From positions 310,001 through 374,000 of the forward strand of contig JAHLEZ010000035.1 of the NCBI GenBank assembly GCA_020726505.1: a stretch of 64,000 nucleotides of DNA, given 5' to 3'. The first letter of the stretch is position 1; every line of letters starts with the position of its first letter. This DNA is from Leptodontidium sp. MPI-SDFR-AT-0119. Taxonomy: Eukaryota > Ascomycota > Leotiomycetes > Helotiales > Leptodontidiaceae. The notes beneath the pieces were generated by a model. That model searched no databases and was not told the DNA's origin. It worked only from the letters and a program-made list of their open reading frames with translations. Positions 1 through 11,761 of the stretch are shown here, one piece after another. A program made the position numbers and the translations under genes.

Positions 1-561
1 GGTAGCTCCATCTGCTACTGACTCGCGAAGTGATGATGCGAAGGTCGAAGGCCTGTTTGACTCGTGCTCATGCTCGTGCGTCTAAATATTTTTCGTTGGC
101 TGTAAGAAGGTCAATGATTTGCATTCGTGGAGCTATTTTTTTGTTCTTCGTGACTCGATCACTGAATGAAGAAGAGGACGGTGGATTTAAAGTTTGGCTA
201 AAATCAAAGGAGTTGCGCCCTGTCGTTGCGCCGGCCCCACTCTTTCAGCGGAATTCCGCACGCTAATTTTCTCGCCTCACGACTCAGACAAGATTTTCAA
301 CGATGAGAGCTTACCTGATTATAAATGCGAGCGGATTTCCGCCTCGGCCTGAGGTTCTGTTTGAGAGATGACGTAACCTATGACTTCTTTTGGGGCGAAT
401 GCTGAGTTTCGGCCGTTAGGTGTTTGAATGATTAGTATGAGGCTGGAGTGAGAAGCGGATGAGGAAGTCAGAAGATTATATATAAGAAGTTCAATTCCAA
501 GCTCTTCAATCTCCCATACAATTTCTCATTCTTCAATTCCCAACTAAACCCAACCGCAAAA
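1..561. other. 5' flank, no gene recognised
   Basis: No convincing coding region was seen. A 78-codon frame at 30-266 lacks recognisable motifs and splice partners. The last ~100 bases are pyrimidine-rich and end in CAAAA just before the ATG at 562, a fungal start context, so the 3' part probably serves as promoter and leader of the next gene. Confidence 0.4.
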
Positions 562-1414
562 ATGGCCTTCACCGAGTTTGTCGTCCCAACATTGAAGACA
601 GATCCCGTAACGGAAGCGACCTTCACCACCGAAATCGCACCCTTTCTTATTAATATCCTTGATACACACACCACTCCTCCCAAGGCCAAATATTTCGGGA
701 AGATTCTTGTCGAGAATGGCAATGATGTGTCGGGGGAGTTCAGGCTTTGTATGGGGCTTGGTTCGTCATTTCCTCTTCCTTCTCCAACCCTCTTTCCCTT
801 TCCTCTTGCTGTCTTCACCTCCGTCCCCGTCCTACTGCCATCTCTTTCCCCGCTCCCAGCGCTCGCGCAAATTCAAACATAGGCTGGTGCTGATGCTTCA
901 ACAGAGTGGGAAGACGCCTCCCATTTCAACACCTTCATCGCATCAGAAAATTTCGAGACCTTCAAATCCATCGTGAAGCCTCACTCTGTTGCACCGCCAG
1001 TCCCACAGCTATATAATACGGATTTCGCTCCGATTCAGGTGTTTGAGAGTGCGTTGACGGAGGTGTGGCAGGTGAAGATTGGGGGAGAGGATAGAAAGGT
1101 AGTGGAGGCGACGGGGGCGTGGGAGAAATTTGTTAGTGCGGTCGCAGAAGCGGGTGGTGTGAATGGGAGTGGGACTAGTATTCAAGGGACGAGTGTAAAT
1201 CTAGAGGAGAAGCGGTGGGTTGGTGTGTTCGGGTGGGAGAGTAGTGAGGTGAGCTTGAAACATCTTTTGATTTTGTTAGTGGGTTAAGAACAGTTGGCTG
1301 ACTTTGAAATTTTAGATCAGAGAGAAAGTGCTTGGAAGTGCAGCTGTGAAGGAAGCGAAGAAGAGCCTGGACGTATTGTTGTGGAATACATTCGTTACTG
1401 CATTTGCGAAGTAA
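562..1414 (+). CDS. small intracellular protein of 213 aa, three exons, possible dimeric alpha/beta-barrel fold
   Basis: Three exons join in one frame: 562-760, 905-1248 and 1316-1414. Introns 761-904 and 1249-1315 have GTTCGT...ACAG and GTGAGC...TTAG borders. The ATG at 562 has an A-rich CAAAA leader and is the first in frame. The product is hydrophilic with no signal peptide or membrane segment. An N-terminal part with FTEFVVPTL is followed by an acidic helix-rich stretch (HFNTFIASENFETF) and a C-terminal helix ending LLWNTFVTAFAK. Alternating short strands and helices with a WEDASHFNTF-type segment recall ABM (antibiotic-biosynthesis-monooxygenase-like) dimeric barrels, but this is only a fold guess. 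No neighbour suggests a pathway. The gene model is fairly secure, the function is not. The donor at 760 with acceptor at 904 was preferred because the alternative acceptor at 882 gives an immediate stop. Confidence 0.62.
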
Positions 1415-2003
1415 CTGTAGACAGCTATAGAAGAAATACCTTGAAATTCCCCTAATTCAAAGGCTTTCTTCACCAATGTGTTCTTCCTCCTATTTATTCC
1501 CTCATTCTCTCCTTTCTTCTCCGCCGCTCGCCGTTGAGTTTAGCCTTCGTAGCATTTATAAGAGTCTTCACGCTTAATGTTTAACGTCGTTAGTTGTAAC
1601 GGATGCTATACTAGTGGTTATAACTGTAAACTTATAATCCTAAATTAATTCCTTTAACACTAAAGCGATAAAGAGTCACATTTAAACCTTCTATCCTCCA
1701 GACGACCCTCATCATTTGGTGGTAAGACCCTTATTATCTAGATTATTATGCACTATCTAAGTGACTTTAAGCGGAGATTGCCCTCATTATTTAAATGGCT
1801 ATGCGTTATTTAAGTTGCACTTACAATTAAGTGGAAGGTGTGGTGTAGTATTACTAAGATCGCAACCATTATCAAGAAGAGGGATAATTTACTTACCCAC
1901 TCGTGATTATCCTTGTACCGTACATGGTTATATGGGAGAAATGCCTCGGGGAGATGAAAACCATCAACATCTTGCAAGGCATTAATTCAAAAGCGGCAAA
2001 CCC
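1415..2003. other. AT-rich spacer, no gene recognised
   Basis: The spacer contains 3' flank of the previous gene and an AT-rich tract (about 1550-1850) with two loosely similar segments ('cctcatcattt' and 'cctcattattt', each followed by a TTAT-rich stretch near 1700 and 1785). They may be remnants of a repeat. No frame with coding character was found. Confidence 0.4.
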
Positions 2004-3859
2004 GTGACCACACCACTCAAGCCCACCGTTCGAAAGAGGCAGCGGAAAGCGTTGTCATGTACACATTACCGCCAGCAGAAGATCAAATATGATCGCGAAA
2101 GCCCTTGTGAGAGCTGTGGTCGGTATAAACGCAACTGCGTCTATGTCGTAGCTCCAGATAAGAGGAAGCCAAGAGGAAATGTCGAAGAGGAACACGAAAA
2201 GGGGATGAAAACATAACATCACGAGACAGTGAGCCAACGAGGAGCGCCTTGAATACGACCTCAACTAGTCTAGTGACTTTGTCTGGAAGAGGTGCCTCGA
2301 TGCAGAACGTTGATACAGCACAAGGGCAAGGACCAGGAAAACCCAAGAATGCAGGCCAAAACGAGGCAAGGGGAACTCGTCTCGGTTATGCGAGCCTCAA
2401 GAATGGGAAATTGAAGTTCAAGGGACCATCACACTGGGCATCCATAATGACGAAGGTAAGTTATAGCAGGATTATTTCACCAAATACGTTCTGGCTCCAG
2501 TAGTTCGACGATCTTCAATCTTTCATTTTCGGCACCAATCCAGCTTTTACTCATACGAGTCAACGTCTCAAAGACTGCAAACGATTCTATGCCCACAGAG
2601 TACAGCGAAACAGGAACTTTCCTTTCCTTCAAAGGACACAGCGGGAATTCACAGCTCCATTCTCCATTCTTTCAATCCTTCCAGATCGCCCACTCGTCGA
2701 ACCCTCTGCCGAAAACCACTTAAATACTTTCGAGATGACACATCGCCTCCTGCACGTTCCCACTTTGGGACAAGAGCTTGAAGACTTCTGGATTGTCCCC
2801 GACGATATTTCTGATGCCTGGGTTTCCCAACTTCTGATGATGCTCTCTCTCGGTTGTCCACGTGCCAAACGAGCTGAAGATATGCAGATGGTTGACAGGT
2901 TTCTCGATGCTGCAGAGTTCTTCCTGAGCAAAACATCATTCATGTACAAACCCAACTTGGTGACCTTGAGAGTTCTGTGCATAATGGCAATCGCGAAACA
3001 CATCGACACCGTTGCATTCGACGACACAGATGGGTTGTGGGGCTTCATGGGCGTGATCCAACGCCTGGCGATGTTTATTGACCTCCACCAAGATCCTAGC
3101 CATTTTTCAGATATGTCCGTCCTGGAGATGGAGTTAAGGAAACCTCTCTGGACAACGTTCGTTTGCTTGGACGTTCAAATTTCCATGGAATCGGGGATGT
3201 CGATGCTTCTCGCCTTGCCGAATTTTGCGTGTGCTCTGCCAGAAAGCTTCAACGATGACGAGCTTTCCATTACAACATCTGAATCCCCCTTCCTTTCCTC
3301 CAAAGGTTCATCGAGTCCTCACATCAACGTATAATCGCTGCTTCGCTACCTCTGGCAGTCCAGGTTACCACCCTGATAAACACCGGTAGCGGGCCAAGCT
3401 ATCCAAACACCATCCTATCCCTTAGCAACAAAGTCAAATAGCTCCTCAAAGAGGCCCAAACCATTTTCAACACAGCGGCAATCGAACATCCAAGCCATTC
3501 CTGGATCGGCCTCCAAAGGACAGCCACAGAAGTCTTCCTCCGCCGAATCCTTCCAGCCCTCCATCGCTGCACTGTATGTCTCTCTCGGTCTGTGGCAGAA
3601 CACTCTTTCCGTCCACGACACGGCGATGATCCAGATGCCCGAACGTGCGACTGCGAAGGTGGCGTTGAAGGCTTGTCTTGATATCTGGGCGAACAAAATC
3701 GCTATCTCGGTGGATCATTTCAAGACCCATTATACTTTGGGGATGGTCTTTGGTAGGATCGAGGCGAGAGAGGCTAATATGGATTTGTTGACTGCGATGG
3801 ATAATGCTGCTATGGCTGCCATTGTGGCTGTTGAGGAGGCTTTTGGAGGCAGAGAGTAA
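2004..3859 (+). pseudogene. decayed Zn(II)2Cys6 transcription factor with fungal MHR region
   Basis: The family binds DNA through a six-cysteine binuclear zinc cluster and carries a 'middle homology region' (MHR). Here the cluster segment (about 2052-2150) reads SCTHY-RQQKIKYD-SPCESC-NCVY: cysteines 2 and 3 are both tyrosine (TAC, TAT). A frame change near 2200 leads to the linker ending GPSHWASIMTK; an intron at 2456-2503 (GTAAGT...CCAGTAG) restores a long frame that runs 2504 to about 3300 with MTHRLLHVPTLGQELEDFW and a typical MHR helix pattern. A second frame change lies near 3300, a TAG near 3438 sits in KVK-stop-LLKEAQ, and a third change near 3565 leads to the C-terminus stopping at 3859. 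No ATG remains at the 5' end. The Cys-to-Tyr and CAG-to-TAG changes fit RIP-type transitions; the frameshifts do not. Non-functional as a DNA binder, in all likelihood. Confidence 0.78.
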
Positions 3860-4746
3860 ACAGCTAAAGAAGATCGAGTTACTTGAAACGTTCCTTGAGA
3901 AAGGACACCAGGTTATATAACCTCTTGTGAAGTAACGACATCATTTCTAAGCATCGAGAAAGTTCGTCATCGTACATCGCCGGAAAATTTTTCCTCGTGG
4001 AGATCTATAAGCCAGAAATATGGGGAAGAAGCATTTCAAAGGTCCGCTTACCTCTTTACCTTGGCTGTCGTTTATTGCGTGAATGACTTCCAACCGATCA
4101 GTGCCAATTTTTGCGGCAGAGGTATGCCAAGTCAGATAACCCCTTTGGGTGACTTAAATCCGAGTGGACACCGTGGACTGCACATTTGCATCATTACGTC
4201 GCGAGACGGTTCATTGTCATCAAATTTGCGGAAGGTTTTCCACCAGGCCCTTAACCCGTCTCCAATTACATGAGACCGCAAAGCTTGATGCGGATATATC
4301 CAACTTGGGGAGTTCATCCTCAGTTTCTTCCCCGCAGCATGCACGCAGTGTACGATAAGCACCGGGAAGAACTTCGTAACGAGAATTATCACTTTTGGAT
4401 ACCTTTAACAAAGACTTCCTTTCTTAAGTTCGAAAAAACGAGATTGTTTCTATTTCGTCTTACCCGCAGCTCATCAAGTAGAATCATGACTTCGAGCAAA
4501 GAAAAGCCTAGGATCGAAAGTACTTTTCATTGACCAATCAACAATAAGTCTTCTAAAACCTAACCAGATGAATTCCTACTTTGTTGATTCCCAAAGAAGC
4601 TTCGAATCCCAAAAGGCACGATAGGACATGGTTACAGTTCAAGTTATAGGACCAGTAACGGGGACCATGAGCCACGATGCAATGTGTCATATTTGATCTA
4701 TGGTATAACTGTCCCTTCACAGCCACCGTCCCGAGCAAGTCCCCCT
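3860..4746. other. intergenic, no gene recognised
   Basis: Only short overlapping frames on both strands without motifs. It contains the 3' flanks of the convergent regulator relic and aldehyde dehydrogenase gene. Confidence 0.45.
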
Positions 4747-6419
4747 CTACTTCTTCAAGTACAATACCTGTACATTGCAATAAGCCTTCAATCCCGCAAC
4801 CCCATGCTCAGCACCAATTCCACTCTGCTTGTGTCCAGCAAACGCAGCTGTCGGTGCAAGTTCCATATGTGCATTCACCCAAACACTTCCTGCCTCGAGC
4901 TGTTTCGCTATTCTCGCCGCTTCCTCAAGATCACTAGACCATACCGACGCACCGAGTCCCATCTTGCTATTGTTAGCCCGTTCAATCACGTCTTCTTCCT
5001 CAGTCCATGGCATGATTGGGAGGATCGGCCCAAACGGCTCCTCAACCACAATCCTCGACTCTTCTGCTGGATTGTCGATAATAGTTGGGTTGATAAAGTA
5101 ACCCTCGGAATCAGGGATTTTCCCGCCAACAGCCACGCTCATACCGTTCTTCTCCACGTCGTCGAAGAATCCTTGCACGCGGTCGTATTGCATCTTGTTC
5201 TGCACTGGTCCGAGGAAGACATCTTCTTCAAAGCCTTCACCTACTTTGAGGGTCTTGGTGTATGCTACCATTGCGTCCCGGAAGGCGGGGTAGATTGAGG
5301 AGTGGATGTAGATTCGTTTGAGAGCGAGGCAGATCTATGGGCTGTTAGTTTCAAAACAGACACTCAATAGAGCAGAATCAAATTTACCTGGCCAGAGTTC
5401 ATGAACGCCAGTGTTGCGATGGCTGGTGCTACAGTGGCAATATCGACAGATTTACAGACAATCGCAGGGTCATTACCTCCTCTGCAAATACGTTAGTCAG
5501 GAACATGGGCTTAGGAAAACCGACTCACAGCTCCAAAGTCACCCTCTTCAGGGTTTTGCTAGCACTTTCCATGATCTTCTTCCCAGTTGCAGTCGAGCCT
5601 GTGAATGTGATCTTATCCACACCAGCATGGAGCGTGAGCAGTGGACCTAAGCTGTCATCGCCAGTCAGAACCTGGACAACGCCAGGTGGGAAGAATTTCT
5701 GAGCAAGCTCGACCACTTTGATGGCCGTGTATGGAGTGAAGGGTCTATAAATCACAAGTCAGAATCTAACCCAACTCCCGATTTCGTCGAAAATCTTACG
5801 AAGGCTTGATGATGATCGTATTCCCCGTTAAAACAGCAGGAGTGATCTTCCCACAGGCAAGACTCATCGGGTAATTCCAAGGTACGATCCCAACCACAAC
5901 TCCCAAGGGAGTATATCTCGTGATAATTTGCCGGCTATCTCCATCTTCCACAATTTCCACTGGCACTTCAAGTTCGGCCATGTTGCGTATTTGTTTGGTT
6001 GTGATGTCGGCCTCGAACATAGCCCATTGGTACTGCGTGGGGTATTAGTCGTCGGTAGTTTCACGGACTCTGAACGGAACGGGAGAGCTCACAGGCTTGC
6101 CTTGTTCAATGACGAGTAACTTCGCAAAATCAGCAACATGCTTCTCAATTTCAGCTGCCCACCCCTCTAAAGCAGCTTTCCTCTCAGAGATGGTCGTCTT
6201 TGACCAAGACTTGAATGCTGTTCTCGCTGCAGCCACGGCTTCATCGACATCTTGTGGTGTAGACACTGGCACTTCCCAGTTAGGCTTCTTGGTTGCTGGG
6301 TTGATGGCATGTGTAGTCTTGGATGCTGTAGATATTTTCCCGTTGATCACGTTGGAAAAGCTCGTGAAGTCGATTTTGGAGCCGTTTGCTGCAGCCGGGG
6401 AATCTGCTGAGGGAGCCAT
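4747..6419 (-). CDS. NAD(P)-dependent aldehyde dehydrogenase, five exons, 485 aa
   Basis: Oxidises an aldehyde to the acid; the substrate cannot be told from sequence. Exons (minus): 6419-6093, 6032-5800, 5744-5529, 5481-5388, 5334-4747, all joining in frame across short GT...AG introns. ATG 6419 opens MAPSADSP; an upstream in-frame TTG was ignored. Motifs in order: VPWNYP (cofactor and substrate pocket), [17 protein letters not shown] (cofactor loop), the general-base Glu in VTLELGG at the exon 3/4 border, the nucleophile Cys in MNSGQIC exactly spanning the exon 4/5 border, [10 protein letters not shown] and the C-terminal [15 protein letters not shown]. Length is normal for the superfamily. 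GGND replaces the more common GGK at the Glu motif. No targeting peptide is obvious, so a cytosolic site is inferred. Intact and probably active. Confidence 0.93.
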
Positions 6420-7804
6420 GGGTTTAGAGACGATCCTGAGTTGCAATTGTGCTCGCGAGGAAGAATGAGGTTGTCAGAAAACGAGACAAGTGTTTTCAGA
6501 CTGGATTTGAAGTGGAATTGGGACAACAAAGTTGACGAGGCAGCGGGATCGAGGTTGTGGCAAGCATATATAGCCTCATATCAACCTCAGTCCCCACCAG
6601 AACTGCAACCTAAGATCTGACACCCACCCTGCATTTAATCAGCCAGTCAGCGAAAGTGTCATTCCTGCACTGCTGTCATGGTCGCAGCGAACCGAGGCAG
6701 AACAGAATTAATCTCCAATCATCTCGATATAGACCAACAAAGGCAGCAGCTCAACTCGCTAGTACCAAGACTGGGCAAAGAAGGGAATTCGCAAATAATC
6801 AGCAAAGTATCCAGTCATAAACCCGGCCTCGCTTTCGATGGCTCACAACGAATGAAATACTTGTTGGGAGTGAGATTCTTCGCGGGTATATGCACATGTT
6901 TATACCCGAAAACCAGCGGCCAATAGAGCTGAATTCAAATACTCAGCTTCGATTCGACCTGCTGTGTAAGACATTACCTCATGGGGCAGGACAAATATGA
7001 AGGACAGATAGTAGCTAGTTTCTCGGCTCATGATGACACATCGAAAACCCGGAATCCCGAGTTGTTCTAAAAGGTTCGTGATTGACGAGGATCGTATCCC
7101 CTTGAAAATCAAACATTAATAATCGTTTACATTCCAGCTTCTGGCGCAAATTTGTCAAAAATATAACGAGAATCTTTTCTAGGTTTCAATTATCCTACAA
7201 GATGACTGGGAATAAATAAGCTGACCGGCTCCAGATTTGAGCGGCTTTGAACGTCAAGTGCGGGGTACTCGCGGGGTAAGCTTATGCCATCAAGGGGTTT
7301 GAAGAGCCAAGGCAAAAGTCGTGAAATTGTATTTGACACATGTGCTCATTTTATGAGTCCATGGCAGTCGAGCAGAGGGACGATTGAGTCAAATATCTTG
7401 CCTTCACCTGTCTCAAATGCAAATCCGAGACAAGCGTGAACTGGCCTAGGAGGATCGTTCTGTTCTACTGGAGGAAAACACAAACAGCAGAGAGCAGAAT
7501 ATTGGGAGTGGTTAGGTCCATGAGAGACAATTTGATCAATGGTAAAGAATCACTCTGACACCGAAGGAACGAGTGCGCACACCACTAAAGTTATGGAGGA
7601 TACTTTGCTAACGTCGCTGAAGATTGCAGTGACCATCAACTGATTGAACTATTCGCCAGGAGCAATGGAATGTACAGCAGAAGAATTTCCTACTACTCTG
7701 GTCACGAGAAATAAATCATATGTATCCACCGTAGATCTTTGGATCAGCTAGACCAAATGACCCAGTGTTTCTTCCCCCCATCATCTTCAAACTACTTTTT
7801 CAAC
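6420..7804. other. intergenic, promoter side of the aldehyde dehydrogenase
   Basis: A TATATA stretch near 6568 lies ~150 bases upstream of the ATG (minus strand) and may be the core promoter. The rest holds only short frames on both strands without motifs. No repeat was recognised. Confidence 0.4.
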
Positions 7805-8750
7805 CTATCCTCTCACATCCCCCATTCGCTGCGCCGAAGTCCTGAAACTCCTACTCGCATCCATTGCAGGGCAAGCCCAGAGCTTCTTCCCCCCAGCATC
7901 CGTAATGGCATGACTGGTAGCCGCAAAATCATATGGTTTAGCATTCACATAAATCGACTCCCACTTCCCCTTCTCTACACCATAAATCTCATGAGCGATG
8001 GTCAAATGATCGACCCCTCTAACTTTCTGCTCAGCATCCCACCATTCCCAGGCGGCGCGATGGGCGGGACTGCTATGTGCCCACTTGTGAACATGATCGA
8101 TGGACTTGAAGTACATGATTGACAGTGCACGAGGTTGGGTGACTGAATCGTTCGAACTGTAATCTGAATACCCGAGAAACCCGTTCTCGATCGGGTTCTG
8201 CTCGAGCTCGATGTACATGCCTTTAGCATATTGTCCCATCTCGCGAAATTTTGAATAGAAGAGTCCCAGGGGGCTGTGGTGGTTAGCTAGGTAGGGTATT
8301 AGGTGGGTTGGTGGAAACATACTGATTGCACCGATTCGATAGCAAAAGGATACACATCCCATCTCCACCGACACTCTCCCCGACCGGCCTCACCATCCCC
8401 TTCTCCCCTATCTCAGGCGGTGGAAATACAGCACATGATCTCCCTTGTTTCACGCCCTCCATCAACGGATTCTCAATCACGCCATTCACCTTCAGCACCA
8501 ATCTCGTGACTTTGAAGATCGCAAGTCCGAATGTTGGCAGCAGTGCATAGACAGGTCGGATGGGCAGTAAAAGAATGACAATGGACTGAAGCAGGCCTCC
8601 TATCAGAAGCCAGTCGCTGATTGTGAAATGCGCGCGAATCCGAAAGCGGCCTTGTGTGCCCATAAGAGGATGCGTCGGATGTATCCATCCTCGTGTCGAT
8701 TCGGATAGGGGTCGCTTCACTGTCGGTGCATGAAGGGGGTTCAACTCCAT
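7805..8750 (-). CDS. DUF4188 / af470-like monooxygenase-family protein, two exons, 298 aa
   Basis: Exons (minus) 8750-8323 and 8273-7805 join in frame across a 49-base intron (GTATGT...CACAG). ATG 8750 (MELNPLHAPTV) was taken; an in-frame extension to 8921 has no ATG. Residues ~45-90 form a hydrophobic hairpin (DWLLIGGLLQSIVILLLPI, then VYALLPTFGLAIF), suggesting membrane attachment. The C-terminal half carries the family signature: ENGFLGYSDY, then PRALSIMYFKSIDHVHKWA and HRAAWEWWD, then IAHEIYGVEKGKWESIYVN. Family members are fungal, some are tied to secondary-metabolite clusters (af470 of the fumagillin cluster is the named relative), but no such cluster is visible here. The reaction is unknown. 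Intact. Confidence 0.85.
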
Positions 8751-10212
8751 CGTGGAAGCTGGTGCACTGAAAGGGCTCTGGGTGTTGAGATGAGAATGAA
8801 GAGGAAGAAAATCCGGGTTCTCGATTGACGATAAGAGATAGGTGGTGGAGATGAAGATGAAGATGGAGATAGAGTTTCGTGGCACAGTCACGCATCCCAG
8901 TCGTGGCGTGGGTCGTGCCAATCAAGCACAAACCACAGAACGGCCTCAATCCCCGAAACAAGTCAAAATTGACGACAGTAGGCCAACGCATGCATCTGCA
9001 CGGTCAATCGGTCAGGCCATTGGCAGATGCAGCGGTGGTTGTCGAGTTGTGAAGCGGGCGAATCCGAGGCTCTGGACACTCTCTCAGGACTGGAGAAACG
9101 CGTTCACCGCGAATTATTATTACCAAGCTTTTCCATCTACAGCAGCCAATGCTTGGCTGTATCGGTGTGGTTGTGGGGCATCAACGCCCAGAGTGGTATT
9201 CAGCTAGCTGTGTTTAGTCGTGGGGGCGAAAAAGGAGGTGGGATGGTTTGGCGAGAATGCTGTTTTCTTCGGCTCGCTGACGTTGCCTTGAGGACTTCTA
9301 GTGATGAAAGATATACTCTAAAAAGATGAATGTTCTCCTGTCAGTCTTTGGCTTGAATGGTTTGCTTGCTAAAATAAGTCACAACCGAACAGGCTAAATC
9401 ACGCTTGGGAATATCGCCAAGGCCTGCCAAAATTCCTCTGCACGCTTCCGACCGTGCAACTTATAACTAAACGCCATGAAGTCTCGTTTCCCATTCGAGG
9501 ATTACAGTGGTGAACACGCATAATTATCTGCTCTCCACGAATTTTTTTTTCTTCTCCATCACTTTTTTTAGTCTATCTTCATCCAGTGCCGAACTGCCCC
9601 ATCGATCGAATAACATCGACAACCGCAAAGAGGGCGTGACGCTGCGGACTATCATAGAAGCCAGCCAAAAGTATGGTTTGTCATAGAACACCTTTCCAAG
9701 TCCTCCGTTATACCCCAACCATCCTAGATTTTCAAAGCCATTTTACTACTCCCTTTTGAAATGTTTGCCAGAATCATAAGAGATCATTGTTGCAACTTCA
9801 TCTTGCTGCTTATTTAGACGGATTGTAAATCTCGTGGTGTGTTGGAAGACAGTGGGAGGACTTCCTTCTTTGAAGGCCGGTGCGTAGTTTCATCGATCTG
9901 ATTTCTTTTTTCCAAAGATAAAGAACCTGGCAAAATTGAATGTGCAAGACGTGGGAAGAAGGGGTATTAACGAACTCATAATTAAGAAGGGGATCGAGAT
10001 ATATGGCAAACCAAAGGAGCAGAAACCCAGCCGCCCTGCCCAGGCAAGGCAGTAGCAGACAAAAGTGCGAGAGAAAGCAAAGTATTAAGAGAGCTGGATA
10101 GGGAGGGAGGTCTAATAAGTTCACAACTAATCAAAATATATGCGCAGTTAAACCCCCAGTAAGCTCCCTCCATTCTGTGACGAGCACAGACTTTCATTAA
10201 AACTATCTGGTC
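8751..10212. other. intergenic, no gene recognised
   Basis: Promoter side of the DUF4188 gene and 3' flank of the lectin gene. Several frames of 60-120 codons on both strands lack motifs, splice logic or domain content. Confidence 0.4.
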
Positions 10213-11761
10213 TCAAGCCATTTCAAAAAGCCCTCCTAGAGATATCCAACTCGTGCCCCAAACGCCAGCATTTCTTGAAAGTGCCCATACACTAGTATCT
10301 AAGCCCAAACCAAAAATAATGATACTATTATCCCCAGTCCTGATAACTTCTGGGGCTGAGTTCAAGACCCCTCCCAAGGAAATCCAAGACAAACTCCACG
10401 TCGACCCCGAAAGCTGTTTCGTGTACATACCTCCATCCAAGCCTATTCCAAAAATATCAACTTGGCCAGCGCCAGAGACGGCAGCAACAATAGAACTTTC
10501 AAAAGTCCCTCCGAGCGATACCCAGCTCTCGCTCCAAGAACCATTATTGTAAGATCGGTACCAGGCGGCACTATCGGACCCAACACCGAAAAGATCGAGC
10601 TGTTCAGAGCCTCTAGTAACCACTACGGGCTCACTGGAGAAAACACCACCTAGTGATTCCCAACCTGACCATTGTGGATTCGAAGTTTGGTCCCATGCCT
10701 TATGCCATATCGCATTGTCAAGACCAATTCCAAATATATCCCGTCTCTTAGAATCCCAGGAAGTTGCTGTGAGTGGACTCTTCAGTGTGCCGCCAAGCGA
10801 ACCCCATGTTGTCCATTTTCCAGATGAACACTCAGACAACCAAAGTGCATTATCGGTACCGATGACGTAAACATCGAGCTGGCCAGGGGCTCGGACAGCA
10901 ACTGCCGGGGGACTGAGAAGGCCACCTCCAAGTGAACTCCAGCCTGTCCACGTACTTCCATCCCAGGTTTTGTGCCAAAGAGCACGATCAGTGCCAACCA
11001 CAAAAGCTTCCATGGGAGTAGTACATCCCACTGAAATAGCAGGTGAGCTGATTACTCCTCCCCCCAAGGAATCCCAGCCTGGGTTGCTGGTTGAGTATGT
11101 CCAAAGCGCTATGTCGGTACCTACACCAAATACGCTGTATTGAGAGGAGGAAAGCGAAATCGCGGAAAGAAGACGTGGACAAACCCTCCCGGTGCAAACG
11201 CTTCGTTGTGTAGCACCTTGGACGGATAGTGTAGGCATCGACGCAAAAATGCCATTCGATTTACTGGGCGTAGTTGTTGGCATCGAGCCGCCGGTCGTAA
11301 CACTCGTCGCGACGCCTGTGCTAGTTGTCTGGACATATGTCCCCGGAGCATTTGTAATTGTTGAACTGGCTTTGGTCAGTAAAGTGAGTATAGTCGGAGG
11401 GCGCTCCTAAGTTAACGCACCTCTGCGATTTCGAGCTATTTCTCGCTGCCATTACTCCTCCAATAGCCCCTCCAATGATACCACCAATGACCAGAATGAT
11501 GATGGTGATGATCAACCAGAATAGTCTTTGGCTAACATCGAACTGGCGACTGGAAGCAGCTGGTGCCACAGCAGGGGGCGGGGCATCCGGTTTCTCGGGA
11601 ATTCCTGGTACTATTGGCGAAGAATGGTGAGGCGGATATGGATTTGGACTTTGCGGGACATGCTGGCCCGGGGGAACTCTAGGTTCGTTGCGAAGAGGGG
11701 GTTGGACGACCTGAAGCCCCTCGCTATCTCGTGGATTCTGTGCACTGTAGACGGCTTCCAT
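10213..11761 (-). CDS. membrane-anchored PLL-type seven-bladed beta-propeller lectin, two exons, 497 aa
   Basis: Exons (minus) 11761-11421 and 11365-10213 join in frame across a 55-base intron (GTGCGT...GCCAG). ATG 11761. Residues 1-72 are proline-rich and hydrophilic with no signal peptide; residues ~74-105 are one membrane helix (LFWLIITIIILVIGGIIGG); a Thr/Ser-rich stalk follows; then about 330 residues of propeller. The motif W-x-SLGG occurs seven times (GWDSLGG, GWSSLGG, TWGSLGG, GWESLGG, SWVSLGG, SWISLGG twice), each followed by a strand with a (V/I)GTD or GLD turn and ALW. This matches bacterial and fungal PLL-like lectins, which bind fucose and O-methylated sugars. Type II orientation (lectin outside) is inferred. 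Sugar specificity is not determined. Confidence 0.85.

Noticed and set aside
4747..8750. Secondary-metabolite gene cluster (aldehyde dehydrogenase plus DUF4188)
   Set aside because: No synthase, P450 or regulator in working order nearby; the zinc-cluster gene upstream is dead. Adjacency alone is not enough.
8842..9329. Two overlapping plus-strand frames of 100-120 codons
   Set aside because: Antisense to the leader of the DUF4188 gene, low-complexity start, no splice or domain support.
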